Shown piece by piece: positions 7,781 through 17,954 of a stretch of DNA of 64,000 nt (position 1 is its first letter; the number at the start of each line of letters is the position of its first letter). Under the pieces are notes generated by a model. It saw only the letters and a program-made list of their open reading frames with translations, was not told where the DNA came from and did no database searches. This DNA is from Caryophanales bacterium UBA5603 (GTDB lineage Bacteria; Bacillota_I; Bacilli_A; Izemoplasmatales; Hujiaoplasmataceae). The position numbers were made by a program, and so were the translations under genes. The stretch spans positions 142,001 through 206,000 of the forward strand of contig DILB01000027.1 in NCBI GenBank assembly GCA_002424815.1, read 5' to 3'.

Positions 7781-8830
7781 ATGCCTAAAAAATTGATTGA
7801 GTTACGTAATGTATCAAAGATATATGACGGCTCTGCTGTCGTCAATAATATCAATCTTTATATCAACGAAAATGAATTTATTACGCTGCTGGGTCCTTCA
7901 GGATGCGGAAAAACCACGACCTTAAGAATGATTGGTGGCTTTGAAAAACCAGATAGTGGAGAAATAATTTTGAATGGTGTTGTTGTTAATGAACTACCGC
8001 CGTATGAAAGACCGATTAATACGGTTTTTCAACGTTATGCACTATTTCCACATTTAAATGTATACGATAATATCGCTTTTGGTTTGAGAAATTCAAAAGT
8101 ACCAAAAGAAGAAATAGCCGAACGCGTAGAATCGGCTTTAAAACTTGTTTCATTGCCAAATTTTGCGAGCCGAAAAGTTGCTAATTTATCAGGTGGGCAG
8201 CAACAACGAATTGCGATAGCTAGAGCCATCGTCAATCGTCCAAAAATTTTATTGCTCGATGAACCATTAGCTGCACTTGATCTTAAATTAAGACAAAACA
8301 TGCAATATGAATTGAAAGAAATGCAACGCAAATTAGGAATTACTTTTATTTATGTTACTCACGACCAAGAAGAAGCATTGACCATGTCTGATACGATTGT
8401 TGTCATGAAAGATGGTTTAATTCAACAAATTGGAACACCTACAGGAATCTATAATGAACCAAAAAATCGTTTTGTCGCTCGATTTATAGGTGAATCAAAT
8501 ATTCTTGAAGGAATTTATGTTCGACAAAATCTAGTATCTTTCATGGGCGTCGAATTTGATTGTGTCGATATCGGCTTTGAAGATGGTGAAAAAGTTGATG
8601 TAGTGATTCGCCCCGAGGATCTTGATCTAATTGATCCTATTGGAGCTAAATTAGTTGGAGTCGTTTCAAGTTCTATTTTTAAAGGTGTTCATTTTGAATT
8701 ATGCGTCATTGTCAACGAAAAGGAGTTTGTCATTCACACTTATGAAAATAAGGCGGTAGGTCAAACGGTTGGCCTTCGAGTAGATTCATATGAAATCCAT
8801 CTTATGAAGGTTTTGAACAGTGAACATTAA
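7781..8830 (+). CDS. potA: Spermidine/putrescine ABC transporter ATP-binding protein
   Basis: This is the cytoplasmic ATPase of the PotABCD polyamine importer. The 349-residue protein has Walker A GPSGCGKTT, a Q-loop in NTVFQRYALF, the signature NLSGGQQQR, Walker B ILLLDEPLAALD and the H-loop VTHDQEEA. After about residue 235 a C-terminal TOBE-like regulatory domain follows (DVVIRPEDLDLI), as in PotA/MalK-type ATPases. The ribosome-binding site is GGGAG just before the ATG. The next gene, potB, overlaps by 11 bases and starts with GTG, so the subunits are translationally coupled. The order potA-B-C-D is the common one in Bacillota. Confidence 0.95.
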   Translation: MPKKLIELRNVSKIYDGSAVVNNINLYINENEFITLLGPSGCGKTTTLRMIGGFEKPDSGEIILNGVVVNELPPYERPINTVFQRYALFPHLNVYDNIAFGLRNSKVPKEEIAERVESALKLVSLPNFASRKVANLSGGQQQRIAIARAIVNRPKILLLDEPLAALDLKLRQNMQYELKEMQRKLGITFIYVTHDQEEALTMSDTIVVMKDGLIQQIGTPTGIYNEPKNRFVARFIGESNILEGIYVRQNLVSFMGVEFDCVDIGFEDGEKVDVVIRPEDLDLIDPIGAKLVGVVSSSIFKGVHFELCVIVNEKEFVIHTYENKAVGQTVGLRVDSYEIHLMKVLNSEH

Positions 8831-9677
8831 GAAATTAGGAAAACTAGTCCTTCCATATGTAATATGGATGGCAATCCTCGTTGGAGCACCGTTGCTCATG
8901 ATGATTATATTGTCTTTCTTAAAAAGCAATGCCCTCGATCTCTCAAATGCTGAATTTTCTTTGGATAGTTGGCGCTTACTCTTTTCTGATTTGACGGTTC
9001 GAGTTGCTCTTAAAAATTCATTTGTAAATGCTGGCATTGCAACAATCATATGTTTTATTCTTGGCTATCCCATGGCATATATTGTTGCTAAAAGTAATTT
9101 TTCAAACAAATTAATTATATTGGTATTAACAATTATACCGATGTGGTCAAATTCTCTTCTACGTAATAATGCTATGGCGAATCTTCTCTCTGAGCAGACG
9201 ATTGTTAATGATGTTTTGAACAACATTGGGTTAAGTTTTATTTGGCCAATCAAGGGAGTCATTATAGGGACAGCTTTTTCACCCGCTGTAGTTATTGGGT
9301 TAGTGTTAACTTATTTGCCATTTATGATTTTACCAATATATACAGTTTTAGAAAAAATTGATGTAAATTTGCTAGAAGCATCGATGGATTTGGGCGCAAA
9401 CCGAATAAAAACATTCTTTCGTGTTACTTTCCCTCTATCTATTAAAGGCGTAACAACAGGCATAATCATGGTGTTTTTACCTTCGTTTTCAGGCTTTGCG
9501 ATTCCGAAGATTCTTGGGTCGGGAAATCTTGTATTCATTGGTACCTTGATAGATTCCCGATTTATGAATCGAAACTATAATTTTGGTAGTCTATTATCAT
9601 TGGGAATTTTACTTATTATTTTTGGATCAATGGCACTCATCTTCAGCGTTGACAAAGAAGGAGAGTCCCTTATATGA
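8820..9677 (+). CDS. potB: Spermidine/putrescine ABC transporter permease PotB
   Basis: One of the two membrane subunits of the PotABCD importer. The 285 residues carry about six hydrophobic segments and the EAA loop that contacts the ATPase (EASMDLGANRIKTFFRV). The first segment has the usual PotB form with VGAPLLMMIILSF. It starts with GTG at 8820 inside the end of potA, and ends by overlapping the potC start in an ATGA at 9674. It is co-transcribed with the rest of the operon from the promoter at 7716. Confidence 0.93.
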   Translation: MNIKKLGKLVLPYVIWMAILVGAPLLMMIILSFLKSNALDLSNAEFSLDSWRLLFSDLTVRVALKNSFVNAGIATIICFILGYPMAYIVAKSNFSNKLIILVLTIIPMWSNSLLRNNAMANLLSEQTIVNDVLNNIGLSFIWPIKGVIIGTAFSPAVVIGLVLTYLPFMILPIYTVLEKIDVNLLEASMDLGANRIKTFFRVTFPLSIKGVTTGIIMVFLPSFSGFAIPKILGSGNLVFIGTLIDSRFMNRNYNFGSLLSLGILLIIFGSMALIFSVDKEGESLI

Positions 9678-10561
9678 CAACCAAAGTTTTATCATTCTCT
9701 CGTAAAATCGTTTTATTTTTCCGTCGTCCAACAGTTGATAAAATTGTTAGATTAATTGGAAGCATACTCAAATGGGTATTCTTCATTGGATTAATTTTCT
9801 TGTTATATCTTCCTATTATGATTATCGCAGTTCAATCCGTAAATAATTCTCAATCTATGTATGATTTTACATATTTCACATTAAAATGGTATGGTTTAAT
9901 ATTTAATGAACGCTCATTAAGCCAAGCCATCCTTAATTCCTTAATAATTGCCATCTTAGCCACAGTTATATCGACGATTCTCGGTACTGTATTTGCAATT
10001 GGCATTCACTCATTAACAAAGAAAAAACGGCAAAAAATGATTTTGTTGAACCAAGTCCCAATTCTGAATGCGGATATTGTCACAGGTATTTCTCTTATGC
10101 TAGTTTTCAAAATTTTAATGTCTTTTTTCCCAACCATTTTCGGATTTACAACAATGTTGTTGGCACATATATTTTTCTGTTTGCCTTATGTCATATTGAG
10201 TGTCTTACCAAAACTTTCTGAACTTGATGATAATCTATACGATGCAGCACTTGACCTATATTGTAAACCGACAACGGGAATTCTTAAAGTTATCATACCT
10301 GCCATATCCAGCGGAATTTTCACGGGAATGTTAATGGCATTTACCATGTCAATTGATGATTTTGTTATAAGTTACTTTAATACTGGTCAAGGATTTGAAA
10401 ATGTTTCAATTTGGATTTATGCCTCCATTGGCCGACAAATGTCTCCCGCAGTATACGCATACAACACAGCATTTTCATTTTTAATGATTTTTGTACTAAT
10501 AATTATTTCAATACGTGGAAGCTTAAAAAAACGTCGTGCATTACTTAATCATGGCAACTAA
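9674..10561 (+). CDS. potC: Spermidine/putrescine ABC transporter permease PotC
   Basis: This is the second membrane subunit of the importer. It has 295 residues, about six membrane segments and an EAA-type loop (YDAALDLYCKPTTGILKV). The phrase SIDDFVISYF is highly characteristic of PotC. An N-terminal extension of about 35 basic residues precedes the first membrane segment. The start codon overlaps the potB stop by four bases (ATGA at 9674-9677). Confidence 0.93.
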   Translation: MTTKVLSFSRKIVLFFRRPTVDKIVRLIGSILKWVFFIGLIFLLYLPIMIIAVQSVNNSQSMYDFTYFTLKWYGLIFNERSLSQAILNSLIIAILATVISTILGTVFAIGIHSLTKKKRQKMILLNQVPILNADIVTGISLMLVFKILMSFFPTIFGFTTMLLAHIFFCLPYVILSVLPKLSELDDNLYDAALDLYCKPTTGILKVIIPAISSGIFTGMLMAFTMSIDDFVISYFNTGQGFENVSIWIYASIGRQMSPAVYAYNTAFSFLMIFVLIIISIRGSLKKRRALLNHGN

Positions 10562-10587
10562 ATAGAAAAGGAGAATCAATAAAAATA

Positions 10588-11766
10588 ATGAAAAAAACAC
10601 TTGTTTTGTTTGGAATTTTAATTTTCTCAATGGCTTTAATTGGGTGTTCTTCAAAACCCAAACTTTATGTTCTTAATTGGGGCGAGTACATTAACGAAGA
10701 CCTTGTTGACCGTTTTGAGAAGGAATACGGAGTTCGAGTTATATTGTCATTGGCTGATTCGAATGAAGCTATGGAACAAAGAGTCAAAGAAGGAACAACC
10801 GCTTATGATATCGTCATTCCTTCGGATTACATGATTGAAAAACTATGGGATGAAGGTTACCTTCAATCGATCGATCTTTCTAAATTAACTAATTTTAATC
10901 AATCCGCTTTTGTTCCTGGATTAGACGGTATTATGTCAATGATGTTTCAAGATAATTCTGAAGTCACTGACGCCTACACGGTATCTATTCCATATTTTTG
11001 GGGAGTATTTGGTATCATGTATAATCGTCAACTAGCTGGACTTGAAGATTATATTGAAGAGAAGCAATGGGGTGCGATTTTCGAAGTTGAACCCACGAGT
11101 CTTTTTACGAGAGCTCTTAAGATAGGTATGTATGATGTTTCGAGATTTGCTTATTCTGCTTCATTGATTTATGCAAATGATGTTGAACTTATCAACGATG
11201 CGCAAGCACTTAACACTTTTTCAAACACCTATTTACAACAAGCAGAATCAATTCTCTCACAAAGAAAATATCATACCTGGGCAACAGATATGTTAAAAAA
11301 AGATGTTGAAGCAGGAAATCTTGATTTGGCATTTCTTTATGTTGGCGATTTTTTTGATACTTATTTGATATTGACCGAGGATGCAACAACCCCTGAACAA
11401 GCAGCTCAATTAACAAGCCATATAGGTATTTTCATTCCTGACACGACAATTGCTTTTTATGATGGTATGATTATTCCAGCGGTAGCTCGTAATGTTGACC
11501 TCGCTCATCTGTTTATTGATTATTTCCTCGATCCAGAAATTGCTTATGAAAATTCTGGCATTGTTGGGTATACAACTGTATTAACTGAAACAGCCACCAT
11601 GATTGAAACCGCTTCAAAAGGCGACCTCATCCGTTCTGTAATGGCAAGTGCATATCCTTATAACCCATCACACATCGAGAATTTTGTTGCCATTCCTCTC
11701 ATTGCATTTTCAAATGCGAATACAGATACAATCGCTTCAATGATTAACCGAGTTAAAAGTAAATAA
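10588..11766 (+). CDS. potD: Polyamine-binding lipoprotein PotD
   Basis: This is the substrate-binding component of the importer, a 392-residue protein. A lipoprotein signal peptide ends in ALIGC, with Cys20 as the lipidation site, so it is anchored to the outer face of the membrane. Mature residues such as LYVLNWGEYINEDLVDRFE and TAYDIVIPSDYM are hallmarks of the PotD/PotF fold. It is the last gene of the operon. The ribosome-binding site AAAAGGAG is about 14 bases upstream, longer than usual. A strong terminator follows at 11778. Confidence 0.95.
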   Translation: MKKTLVLFGILIFSMALIGCSSKPKLYVLNWGEYINEDLVDRFEKEYGVRVILSLADSNEAMEQRVKEGTTAYDIVIPSDYMIEKLWDEGYLQSIDLSKLTNFNQSAFVPGLDGIMSMMFQDNSEVTDAYTVSIPYFWGVFGIMYNRQLAGLEDYIEEKQWGAIFEVEPTSLFTRALKIGMYDVSRFAYSASLIYANDVELINDAQALNTFSNTYLQQAESILSQRKYHTWATDMLKKDVEAGNLDLAFLYVGDFFDTYLILTEDATTPEQAAQLTSHIGIFIPDTTIAFYDGMIIPAVARNVDLAHLFIDYFLDPEIAYENSGIVGYTTVLTETATMIETASKGDLIRSVMASAYPYNPSHIENFVAIPLIAFSNANTDTIASMINRVKSK

Positions 11767-11777
11767 AGTATTCGTTT

Positions 11778-11800
11778 AGGCAGCCTAGCTGCCTTTTTTA
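11778..11800 (+). terminator. Terminator of potABCD
   Basis: A 7-bp GC-rich stem, AGGCAGC (11778-11784) with GCTGCCT (11788-11794), has a 3-nt loop and is followed by TTTTT. Confidence 0.9.
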
Positions 11801-11888
11801 TTGACTGAATTCATCATTGTTTATGTTTTCATCCTATGATAAAATGATTACGTTCAATGTTTTTTTGAAAGAATGCGTGGTGAAAATC

Positions 11889-13733
11889 ATGAATTTACTA
11901 AAAATTTCGAATTTGATGAAGACTTTTTCTGGGAATCTTCTTTTTGAGCATGTTTCAATGGATATTAATAGTGGCGAGAAAATTGCTCTGATTGGACAAA
12001 ATGGCTCCGGAAAAACAACACTGATTAAGATGATTTTTGGAGACATTACTGGTGATTCAGGAGAAATTTTTCTTAACAAACAAGCAACGATTGGATATTT
12101 GAGTCAATCTGTTATTGAAGACGAAAATCAATCGCTAATTGATGAAATTTTAACTGTCTATGCGCGTTTAATTCAATTGGAAATAGAGATAGCCGATTTG
12201 GCAAAAACGCTTGAAATTGACCATTCTGAGTCATTGTTAAGTCGTTATGATCGATTGGAAGCTGATTTCTCGCGATTAGGAGGATATGAGTATCATTTCA
12301 ACATCGATATGATTCTTTCCCGCTTTGGATTTGAGAAAGATTCTTATAACCGTCAAATCAAATCTTTTTCAGGTGGAGAAAAAACTAGGATTGCTTTTGC
12401 AAAGTTGTTAATGCTCAAACCGGATTTATTGATTCTCGATGAGCCGACCAACCATATGGATATTGAAATCATCGAGTGGTTAGAAGAATATTTAAAAAAA
12501 TATCCTGGAGCCATTCTCTGCATCACCCATGATAAATATTTTATAAACAAGATTGCAGAAAAAATATATGAGATAGACCAAAATACGATGGCTGTCTATT
12601 ACGGAAACTATGATCAATATGAGATTGAAAAAGTAAAAAGATATGAGTTGATGCTAAAACAGTATAATCGTCAAGCTAAAGAGATTGAGCATCTTCAAAG
12701 TTTTGTTGATCGTTTCAGATATAAAGCTTCAAAGGCAAAAAGCGCTCAGGACAGAATTAAAAAACTAAATCGGATTGAACGTATTGATAAACCTACCACT
12801 GGTCATTCTCATGTTCGTTTTCAATTTAAAAGTAAACGTCCCACAGATGCAGTTATTTTGATTGCCAAAGATTTGACCATCGGCTATGATAAACCGCTGC
12901 AAAATCCTTTTGATATGCAAATGCGAGGTTATGAGAAAATAGGTATTATTGGACCTAATGGTATTGGAAAAACAACTTTGGTGAAAACAATACTAGGATC
13001 ATTAGAACCTATTAGTGGCGAAATTATCTTCAGAAAACAGTTGAAAATAGGTTATTTTGATCAAAATCTTGCCAGCCTCGATGAAACTTTATCAGTTCTA
13101 AATACAGTTCATAATCGTTACCCGTCTAAGACTTTGGGTGAGATAAGAAGTCTATTAGCACGATTTCTTTTTATCGATGAGGATGTTTTTAAGATGGTAT
13201 CAGTCCTAAGCGGTGGCGAACGTGTTCGTTTGACATTGCTAATGATGATGCTTGAAGAACCGGAATTATTGATTCTAGATGAACCGACTAATCACTTAGA
13301 TATTGATACTAAAAACATCGTCGAAGATGTCTTTGAGTCTTATGAAGGACCCATTATTTTTATTTCTCATGATCGTTATTTTATCAATAAAGTCGCTACC
13401 AAAATCATTGATTTTCGCCAAACAGGAGTTGAGATTTTTGAAGGAAATTATGATGATTATAAAACAATTTTATCATCACGAGTAAGTATAAAATCGCCAA
13501 AAACTTCGAAAAATAAAACGAATAATTTTCATGGTCAAATCCGTAAACTTGAAATTCAAATTGATAATTTGCATATTGAACAAGAACAGATAAAACAAAG
13601 TCTTTATTTAGAAAGTATATATACTGATTCAAATAAATATGACAAAGCAATGTCTCGTCTTTCAAAAATAGATGAAGAAATAGAACGGTTGTTTATACAA
13701 ATCGATCAAATGAGCATCGTTTCGACGGATTAG
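11889..13733 (+). CDS. ABC-F family ATPase (ribosome-associated)
   Basis: The protein has 614 residues, two ABC domains in tandem and no membrane segments, which defines ABC-F proteins. These bind the ribosomal E site and affect translation or antibiotic protection. Domain 1 has GQNGSGKTT, FSGGEKTR and LLILDEPTNHMD. Domain 2 has GPNGIGKTT, LSGGERVR and LLILDEPTNHLD. The linker between them is rich in basic and coiled-coil residues (about 235-310). A C-terminal tail from about 545 looks coiled-coil, as in the Uup/YdiF type. The start at 11889 was chosen at the family's usual N-terminus; it has only a weak GGTGA site. The longer frame from 11817 adds 24 residues that do not look like family sequence. 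Confidence 0.9.
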   Translation: MNLLKISNLMKTFSGNLLFEHVSMDINSGEKIALIGQNGSGKTTLIKMIFGDITGDSGEIFLNKQATIGYLSQSVIEDENQSLIDEILTVYARLIQLEIEIADLAKTLEIDHSESLLSRYDRLEADFSRLGGYEYHFNIDMILSRFGFEKDSYNRQIKSFSGGEKTRIAFAKLLMLKPDLLILDEPTNHMDIEIIEWLEEYLKKYPGAILCITHDKYFINKIAEKIYEIDQNTMAVYYGNYDQYEIEKVKRYELMLKQYNRQAKEIEHLQSFVDRFRYKASKAKSAQDRIKKLNRIERIDKPTTGHSHVRFQFKSKRPTDAVILIAKDLTIGYDKPLQNPFDMQMRGYEKIGIIGPNGIGKTTLVKTILGSLEPISGEIIFRKQLKIGYFDQNLASLDETLSVLNTVHNRYPSKTLGEIRSLLARFLFIDEDVFKMVSVLSGGERVRLTLLMMMLEEPELLILDEPTNHLDIDTKNIVEDVFESYEGPIIFISHDRYFINKVATKIIDFRQTGVEIFEGNYDDYKTILSSRVSIKSPKTSKNKTNNFHGQIRKLEIQIDNLHIEQEQIKQSLYLESIYTDSNKYDKAMSRLSKIDEEIERLFIQIDQMSIVSTD

Positions 13734-13803
13734 GTCTATCTCTTTTTGAATTTTTATGTTAAAATAACAATTACTTAAATTGTTTGCGAGAGGAGAGATT
13801 CCG

Positions 13804-14319
13804 ATGAAACCTTTGATTGTAATGACCGATACTTTGGTGGAAATTCCGCCAAAAATCGACACAAGAGAAGTTGTGCGAGGAATTATCCTTCACAATGGAG
13901 AAATTTTATTAATGTTTTCAGAAAAAGACCAAATGTACGGAACTCCGGGCGGCGGAATTACGCTGAACGAATCCAAATTAGATACTTTATATCGAGAACT
14001 TTTAGAAGAGGTCGGAGCGACTAAAGTCAAAATCATTGAGTATTGTGGTTATACAGAAGAAATTCGTGAATCACGTTCTCTAGAAGGCAAAGTGCTTAGA
14101 ATTGTCAGTTACTATTATCAAATCGAAGTATTACATTTCATTTCAGCAAATCTTGAAGAACATGAAGAGGAAATGGGCTTGGTACCTCGATGGACTAATA
14201 TTGATGAAGCAATTATGCAAAATCAAAAAACATTACTTAGCCATAATGACGCAAAACTCAATTTTTATAGCACCCAGACCGAAATATTAAAGTATATTAA
14301 AAGTAGATTTGGACTTTAA
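13804..14319 (+). CDS. Nudix hydrolase
   Basis: This 171-residue protein contains a perfect Nudix box, Gx5Ex7REUxEExGU, in the stretch GGITLNESK...YRELLEEVG at about residues 50-72. Nudix enzymes hydrolyse nucleoside diphosphates linked to another group X. The substrate here cannot be told. The start at 13804 follows GAGGAG at good spacing; the frame opens earlier (13780) without a site. It lies between an ABC-F gene and argS. Its stop is only 37 bases before the argS start. Confidence 0.9.
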   Translation: MKPLIVMTDTLVEIPPKIDTREVVRGIILHNGEILLMFSEKDQMYGTPGGGITLNESKLDTLYRELLEEVGATKVKIIEYCGYTEEIRESRSLEGKVLRIVSYYYQIEVLHFISANLEEHEEEMGLVPRWTNIDEAIMQNQKTLLSHNDAKLNFYSTQTEILKYIKSRFGL

Positions 14320-14356
14320 AAATCCAAATTTCTTTTATGAAAAGAGAGTGTTAAAT

Positions 14357-16066
14357 ATGATTGAATCTATCAAATTAAAACTTAAAAATATCCTTGAAAA
14401 CGTTATATTAAACCGTTTTGATGTTTCAGTAAATATTATTGTTGAAGCACCAAAGCGAAAAGAACAAGGTGATTTGTCAATTCCGGTTTTCACAATCGCT
14501 AAGGCACTACAAAAACCGCTTTCCGATGTAATGAAAATAATCAATGAAACAATAGAAACATCTCCTCTATCGTCGTTTTTTTCAGACTATTTGGCAATCG
14601 GTGGATTTTTTAATATTAAACTTAACTCCATTGCCATTATCAAGTTTGTCGTTGATGATTTTGCCAATCATCAAAAAGACTATGGTCATTCTTTAATCGG
14701 TGAAGGCAAAACTGTTTGTATTGACTATTCGTCTCCGAATATTGCTAAACCTTTTTCCGTTGGTCATCTTCGCTCGACTATCATTGGCCATTCACTAGGG
14801 AATTTACTCGAAAAATGTGGCTATAAAGTGGTAAGAATTAATCATTTAGGTGATTTTGGGACACAATTTGGCAAAATAATCTATGCTTATCAACATTTTG
14901 GTGATGAGACATTGATTCGTAAGGACCCGATAAATGAATTGGTTAAACTTTATGTCGAATTTCATGAACGAGCCAAAAATAATCCGGAAATGGATGATGA
15001 GGCAAGAAGAATATTTAAAGAATTGGAACAAGGTAATCCAGAATATACAAATCTGTGGAATTGGTTTAGGAAGGTATCACTCGAAGATTATATGAAAGTT
15101 TATGAAAAACTGAATGTTCATTTCGATTCTTATAACGGTGAAGCTTTTTATAATGATAAAATGCAACCTATTATCGATGAACTTTCTGAAAAGGGATTAC
15201 TTAAAGAAGATGAAGGAGCAATGATTGTTGATCTTGGTGAAGAAATGCCACCAGCACTCATCCAAAAATCTGATGGGTCAACGCTTTATATTACTCGTGA
15301 TCTTGCCGCATTATTTTATCGCAAAAAAACGTATAACTTCAGTAAATGTCTTTATGTCGTTGGAAACGAGCAAAAACTTCATTTTGAGCAAATAAAAGCT
15401 GTATCTAAGTTGATGGGTTATCCTTATGACAAAGAAATTGAGCATATCAATTTTGGCCTTGTGCTTCAAGATGGCAAAAAAATGTCTACTCGTAAGGGCA
15501 AAATTGTTAAACTAGATGATGTCTTAGATGAAGCATGCCATTTGAGTTTGGTGTATATCAATGAAAAAAATCCCGAACTTGAAAACAAAAAATTAATATC
15601 ACAAAAAATTGGTGTTAGCGCCGTTGTATTTAATGATTTGAAAAACTATCGCGCTAATGACTTTGAATTCAACTTAGAAGATATGGTGCGTTTTGAAGGT
15701 CAGACAGGACCTTACCTACAATATACTTCAGTTAGAATCGCATCAATTCTTAATGCTGAATCTTTTGAATTCAATGGCAACATTGATTATATGAGACTAG
15801 CCAATGAATCAGAATTTGAAATTATTAAAGTAATTAGTCAATATCAAATGACTGTTGAAAAATCCGCTATTGAATCAAGTCCTTCAATTTTAGCCAAATA
15901 TTTACTTAATCTAGCGAGTCTTTTCAACAGTTATTATGGGAAAGAAAAAATTATTGTTGAAAATCTCATTGAAAAAAACACGAAAAAACATTTACTTGCA
16001 ATGGTCAAATACATTCTTGATGATGGTATGACCCTATTAGGAATGCAAGTGATTGACAAGATGTAA
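14357..16066 (+). CDS. argS: Arginyl-tRNA synthetase
   Basis: This class I synthetase charges tRNA-Arg with arginine and has 569 residues. The N-terminal Add-1 domain is followed by the HIGH-type motif in SPNIAKPFSVGHLRST, and the KMSKS-type motif appears as KMSTRKG. A DALR anticodon-binding domain forms the C-terminus, which ends in the family-typical pattern with a terminal Met. The ATG at 14357 is preceded by AAAGAGAG. The earlier in-frame start at 14309 overlaps the Nudix gene and is not supported. Confidence 0.96.
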   Translation: MIESIKLKLKNILENVILNRFDVSVNIIVEAPKRKEQGDLSIPVFTIAKALQKPLSDVMKIINETIETSPLSSFFSDYLAIGGFFNIKLNSIAIIKFVVDDFANHQKDYGHSLIGEGKTVCIDYSSPNIAKPFSVGHLRSTIIGHSLGNLLEKCGYKVVRINHLGDFGTQFGKIIYAYQHFGDETLIRKDPINELVKLYVEFHERAKNNPEMDDEARRIFKELEQGNPEYTNLWNWFRKVSLEDYMKVYEKLNVHFDSYNGEAFYNDKMQPIIDELSEKGLLKEDEGAMIVDLGEEMPPALIQKSDGSTLYITRDLAALFYRKKTYNFSKCLYVVGNEQKLHFEQIKAVSKLMGYPYDKEIEHINFGLVLQDGKKMSTRKGKIVKLDDVLDEACHLSLVYINEKNPELENKKLISQKIGVSAVVFNDLKNYRANDFEFNLEDMVRFEGQTGPYLQYTSVRIASILNAESFEFNGNIDYMRLANESEFEIIKVISQYQMTVEKSAIESSPSILAKYLLNLASLFNSYYGKEKIIVENLIEKNTKKHLLAMVKYILDDGMTLLGMQVIDKM

Positions 16067-16105
16067 TACTGTAAACTTCCAGACGAAAAGAAATGAGGTG
16101 AAGTC

Positions 16106-17953
16106 GTGGAAGCACAACATTCATTAAATGCAAAACCCAAAAAAAGTATTTTAAAATCCTTTGGACTTATGTTCAAATGGATGGGTAAATATTGGCCATT
16201 ATTAATCATCTCCTTTGGATTTTTGGTAGTGGTATCTTATTCGAGAACTCTTATTCCTTTGTTCACTCAACACATTGTTGACTATGTTTTAAAGTTTGAT
16301 CTTTCTGCTGGGTCTAAACTACCAAATTTTATTTTTAAATTGGTTGATAACGGAAGTGACATCAATAAATTATTTCTTGCTATCACGGGAATTATTATTG
16401 TTGATTTGGTAAGAAGCTTAGCTATTTTTTTTCGCAGATCTTTTACGGCGGTTTTTTCAGAAAGAGTCTCTTATAATCTTAGAAATAACTTATACCGTCA
16501 ATTGCAAAATATGAGTTATAGTTTTCATGCTCATGCTGAAACCGGTGATTTAATCCAGCGATGCACGACCGATGTTGAAACATATAAACATTTTATCTCT
16601 GATCAAATTATTGAAGTAATGCGATTAGCACTGTTAGTAGGATTTTCAATTTGGCAAATGTCAAAATTAAATACTAATCTGATGTTAATATCATTGATTA
16701 TTGCTCCTTTATTGCTTACAATTGCGACTCTTTATTTCAAAAAGGTCGAGAAAGCATTTACCACAATTGAAGAAAATGAAGCAAAAATGACAACACATGT
16801 TCAAGAAAACGTCAGTGGGGCAAGGGTTGTTAAGGCGTTTGCCAATGAAAAATATGAAATTGAAAAGTTTGATGGTTTGAATCGAAAATTTACTGATTCA
16901 GATATGAAACTAATCAAAAAAATGGCGGTTTTTTGGAGTACAACTGATTTTATATGTTTTGCTCAATTTTGTGTTATCGCAGTCGTGGGTATCATCTATA
17001 CTTCTAATCAAGTTATCAGTTTGGGCGTTTATTCTGCATTTTTAGCATTTTCTGGAAATATCATTTGGCCAATGCGTCAGTTAGGCCGTATTGTTGGTGA
17101 TTTTTCAAAAGCCACGGTATCTGTTGGCCGACTTAATGAAATAATTGAAACACCGAATGAATACACAAATAATGCAGGGGATAAAACACCTGAAATTTCT
17201 GGTAACATAAAATTTGATCATGTCAACTTCAAATTTCCTGATTCGACCTACCATCAACTTGAAGATATTAGTTTTGAAATTAAAAAAGGCGAAACAGTCG
17301 CAATCATTGGAAAAACAGGTAGTGGTAAATCCTCTTTAATTAATTTACTAGTGAAACTTCTTGATTTTGAAGAGGGACACATTTATTTTGATGATATCGA
17401 CATAAAAGAGATTGAAAAACATCATTTGCGAAATAATGTTGGAATCATCTTGCAAGAACCGTTTTTATTTTCAAAATCAGTCGAAGAGAACATCAAAATT
17501 TCTGATCGTACTCTCAATTCTGATCGGGTTCATGAAGTTGCGAAAATCGCGAAGGTTCATGAAGACATCATCGGCTTTGAAAAAGGTTACCAGACGCTGG
17601 TTGGTGAACGAGGTGTGACATTATCTGGTGGGCAAAAACAACGTGTTGCAATTGCACGAATGTTGTTAAAACCTAAACCGATTCTTGTTTTTGATGATTC
17701 ATTATCCGCAGTTGATACCGAAACGGATCTTCAAATTCGTAATGCACTAAAAAAAGAATGGAAGCAATCGACGGTTTTAATTATCACTCACCGCATAACG
17801 ACGGCAAAAGAAGCTGATCGTATTTTTGTGCTCGACCAAGGAAGAATCGCAGAAACAGGATCTCACCAAGAATTACTTAAGAAAAATGGATTATATAAAA
17901 ATATCTGGGAAATTCAGTCCCGCATTGATTTCCAAATCGAGGACGGTGAGTAA
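16106..17953 (+). CDS. ABC exporter subunit 1 (heterodimer; degenerate Walker B)
   Basis: This 615-residue half-exporter has an N-terminal membrane domain (about 1-320, six helices) and a C-terminal ATPase. Walker A is GKTGSGKSS, the signature is LSGGQKQR, and the H-loop is ITHRITT. The Walker B region reads VFDDSLSAVD, where the catalytic Glu is Asp. With the next gene (gap of one base) it forms a heterodimeric exporter of the BmrCD/TM287-288 kind, with one active and one degenerate ATP site. It starts with GTG at 16106 after GAGGTGA (16095-16101). The substrate is unknown; multidrug or lipid export are common in the family. Confidence 0.9.
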   Translation: MEAQHSLNAKPKKSILKSFGLMFKWMGKYWPLLIISFGFLVVVSYSRTLIPLFTQHIVDYVLKFDLSAGSKLPNFIFKLVDNGSDINKLFLAITGIIIVDLVRSLAIFFRRSFTAVFSERVSYNLRNNLYRQLQNMSYSFHAHAETGDLIQRCTTDVETYKHFISDQIIEVMRLALLVGFSIWQMSKLNTNLMLISLIIAPLLLTIATLYFKKVEKAFTTIEENEAKMTTHVQENVSGARVVKAFANEKYEIEKFDGLNRKFTDSDMKLIKKMAVFWSTTDFICFAQFCVIAVVGIIYTSNQVISLGVYSAFLAFSGNIIWPMRQLGRIVGDFSKATVSVGRLNEIIETPNEYTNNAGDKTPEISGNIKFDHVNFKFPDSTYHQLEDISFEIKKGETVAIIGKTGSGKSSLINLLVKLLDFEEGHIYFDDIDIKEIEKHHLRNNVGIILQEPFLFSKSVEENIKISDRTLNSDRVHEVAKIAKVHEDIIGFEKGYQTLVGERGVTLSGGQKQRVAIARMLLKPKPILVFDDSLSAVDTETDLQIRNALKKEWKQSTVLIITHRITTAKEADRIFVLDQGRIAETGSHQELLKKNGLYKNIWEIQSRIDFQIEDGE

Positions 17954-17954
17954 C

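Noticed and set aside
14305..14332. Terminator between the Nudix gene and argS
   Set aside because: The ATTTGGA/TCCAAAT stem is only 7 AT-rich pairs and its T-run is interrupted; it overlaps the Nudix stop codon and the spacing to argS suggests co-transcription.
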